DNA from: Bacteroidota bacterium
Lineage (GTDB): Bacteria; Bacteroidota; Bacteroidia; Chitinophagales; Saprospiraceae
DNA: 7,767 nt
Assembly: GCA_024277695.1 (NCBI GenBank)
Contig: JAJRUR010000273.1
Coordinates: forward strand, 1-7,767
Reading direction: 5' to 3'
Shown piece after piece: positions 7,425 to 7,767 of the stretch. A program made the translations under genes and the position numbers. The stretch's first letter is position 1, and each line of letters opens with the position of its first letter. Under the pieces are notes generated by a model. That model saw nothing but the letters and a program-made list of their open reading frames with translations. It had not been told where the DNA came from and searched no databases.

Positions 7425-7438
7425 ATGATCAGGATCAT
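7425..7438. promoter_or_regulatory. Inverted repeat ATGATC-AG-GATCAT, possible operator
   Basis: Perfect 6-bp arms with a 2-nt centre lie between the proposed promoter and the ATG of the SH3 gene. The hexamer ATGATC recurs at 7463-7468 beside the proposed -7 box. Placement and symmetry fit a repressor or activator site. Short arms make chance a real alternative, and no specific regulator is indicated. Confidence 0.25.
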
Positions 7439-7453
7439 TAGCCGGATCTGACA

Positions 7454-7484
7454 CAAATATCCATGATCAAAAGCGCCCAATCAA
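7454..7484 (-). promoter_or_regulatory. Possible Bacteroidota-type promoter for the SH3 gene
   Basis: Read on the minus strand, TTG (7484-7482) is followed after 20 bp by GATATTTG (7461-7454), a match to TAnnTTTG except for the first base. Spacing fits the Bacteroidota -33/-7 pattern. The start site would be near 7448, giving a leader of about 55 nt before the ATG at 7394. Confidence 0.3.
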
Positions 7485-7487
7485 TAG

Positions 7488-7503
7488 CACATCAGCAGAT
7501 GTG
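7488..7503. repeat. Short inverted repeat CACATC-AGCA-GATGTG
   Basis: Perfect 6-bp arms around a 4-nt centre, immediately upstream of the proposed -33 element of the SH3 gene. It could be a binding site for a dimeric regulator or a small hairpin. Nothing else supports a function. Confidence 0.25.
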
Positions 7504-7558
7504 ATACTTTGGTGAGTATTCGTAATGAATTGTTGAGATTGTGAAAGGAGCTTTGCTT

Positions 7559-7767
7559 ATTCCACTTTGGATGGGGTTAGGTGGAGGACAACCCCTTTGC
7601 GTTGTTGCGGTCGGAATCCTCTCCGTAGGATGAGACTGCTTCGTCGTGCCTCATCGCAGATGTCATTGCGAGACAGCCGTGATGGTGCATCGAGGGCTTG
7701 CCGCTGCCGAAGATAATCCGAGATGTCTAAATCGAGGATCACAAGCGCATAAGCTGTCAAGCGCATA
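7559..7767. repeat. GC-rich non-coding repeat region (continues past window edge)
   Basis: This stretch is GC-rich and full of short inverted repeats: GGGGTT/AACCCC (7573-7578, 7590-7595), ATCCT/AGGAT (7616-7620, 7627-7631) and TCGCA/TGCGA (7654-7658, 7667-7671). The segment about 7633-7672, with CTGCTTCGTCGTGCCTC and GTCATTGCGAG, resembles an intergenic repeat I recall from many bacterial genomes. The one long minus-strand reading frame here (7557-7766) runs through the whole repeat and is probably not a gene. Its right end repeats the left end of the window. The AT-rich stretch just before it (about 7505-7558) shows no feature I can name. Confidence 0.55.
7719..7766 (+). repeat. Direct repeat, right copy, with 8-bp AAGCGCAT units
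   Basis: Blocks CGAGATG (7719-7725), AAATCGAG (7729-7736) and AAGCGCATAAGC (7743-7754) recur in the same order and orientation as at 91-124. The tail is three 8-bp units, AAGCGCAT, AAGCTGTC and AAGCGCAT (7743-7766), against two tandem AAGCGCAT units on the left, so the unit number or sequence varies between copies. Confidence 0.6.

Noticed and set aside
7395..7454. Upstream ATG extending the SH3 protein by 20 residues
   Set aside because: The extension is charged and would bury the signal peptide; it also overlaps the proposed promoter and operator region.
7557..7766. Minus-strand open frame of 69 codons at the right edge
   Set aside because: It runs entirely through hairpin-rich repeat DNA, resembles spurious peptides derived from a common intergenic repeat, and has no recognisable domain.

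Overview
The window looks like chromosomal DNA from a Bacteroidota bacterium, most likely a Saprospiria- or Cytophagia-like lineage. The basis is moderately AT-rich coding sequence, absence of clear Shine-Dalgarno sites before the genes, a match to the Bacteroidota -7 promoter box (TAnnTTTG), and a kinase built from a two-component propeller, a Y_Y_Y domain and a LytS-type histidine kinase paired with a LytTR regulator. The lineage below phylum level is inference.

Layout: 1-338 is non-coding. It holds a GC-rich, hairpin-rich repeat (1-130) and a strong 13-bp-stem terminator-like hairpin (208-245). Three plus-strand genes follow. The first is a 969-residue FAD/Fe-S 2-hydroxyacid dehydrogenase-type protein (339-3248). 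The second is a membrane sensor histidine kinase (3241-5760) that starts at TTG and overlaps the oxidoreductase by 8 bp. The third is a LytTR response regulator (5891-6625), with a -7 box just before its ATG. A minus-strand gene for a secreted SH3-like-domain protein (6606-7394) converges on the regulator, and their 3' ends overlap by 20 bp. The remaining 7395-7767 is non-coding: the upstream region of the SH3 gene, then a second GC-rich repeat region that shares sequence with the left end in the same orientation.

How the genes work together: the kinase and regulator form a plausible complete sensor/response pair. The kinase would sense something in the periplasm through its propeller and Y_Y_Y domains, autophosphorylate at His649 and pass the phosphate to Asp54 of the regulator. 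The overlap of oxidoreductase and kinase suggests co-transcription and translational coupling, so the kinase may be linked to 2-hydroxyacid metabolism; that link is inference. The SH3 protein is an uncharacterised exported protein transcribed toward the pair.

I found no clear novel defence, mobile or biosynthetic system. The points most worth a second look are the oxidoreductase-kinase overlap, the convergent overlap with terminator-like hairpins inside the opposing genes, the degenerate CCG motif of the oxidoreductase, and the related repeats at both ends of the window.
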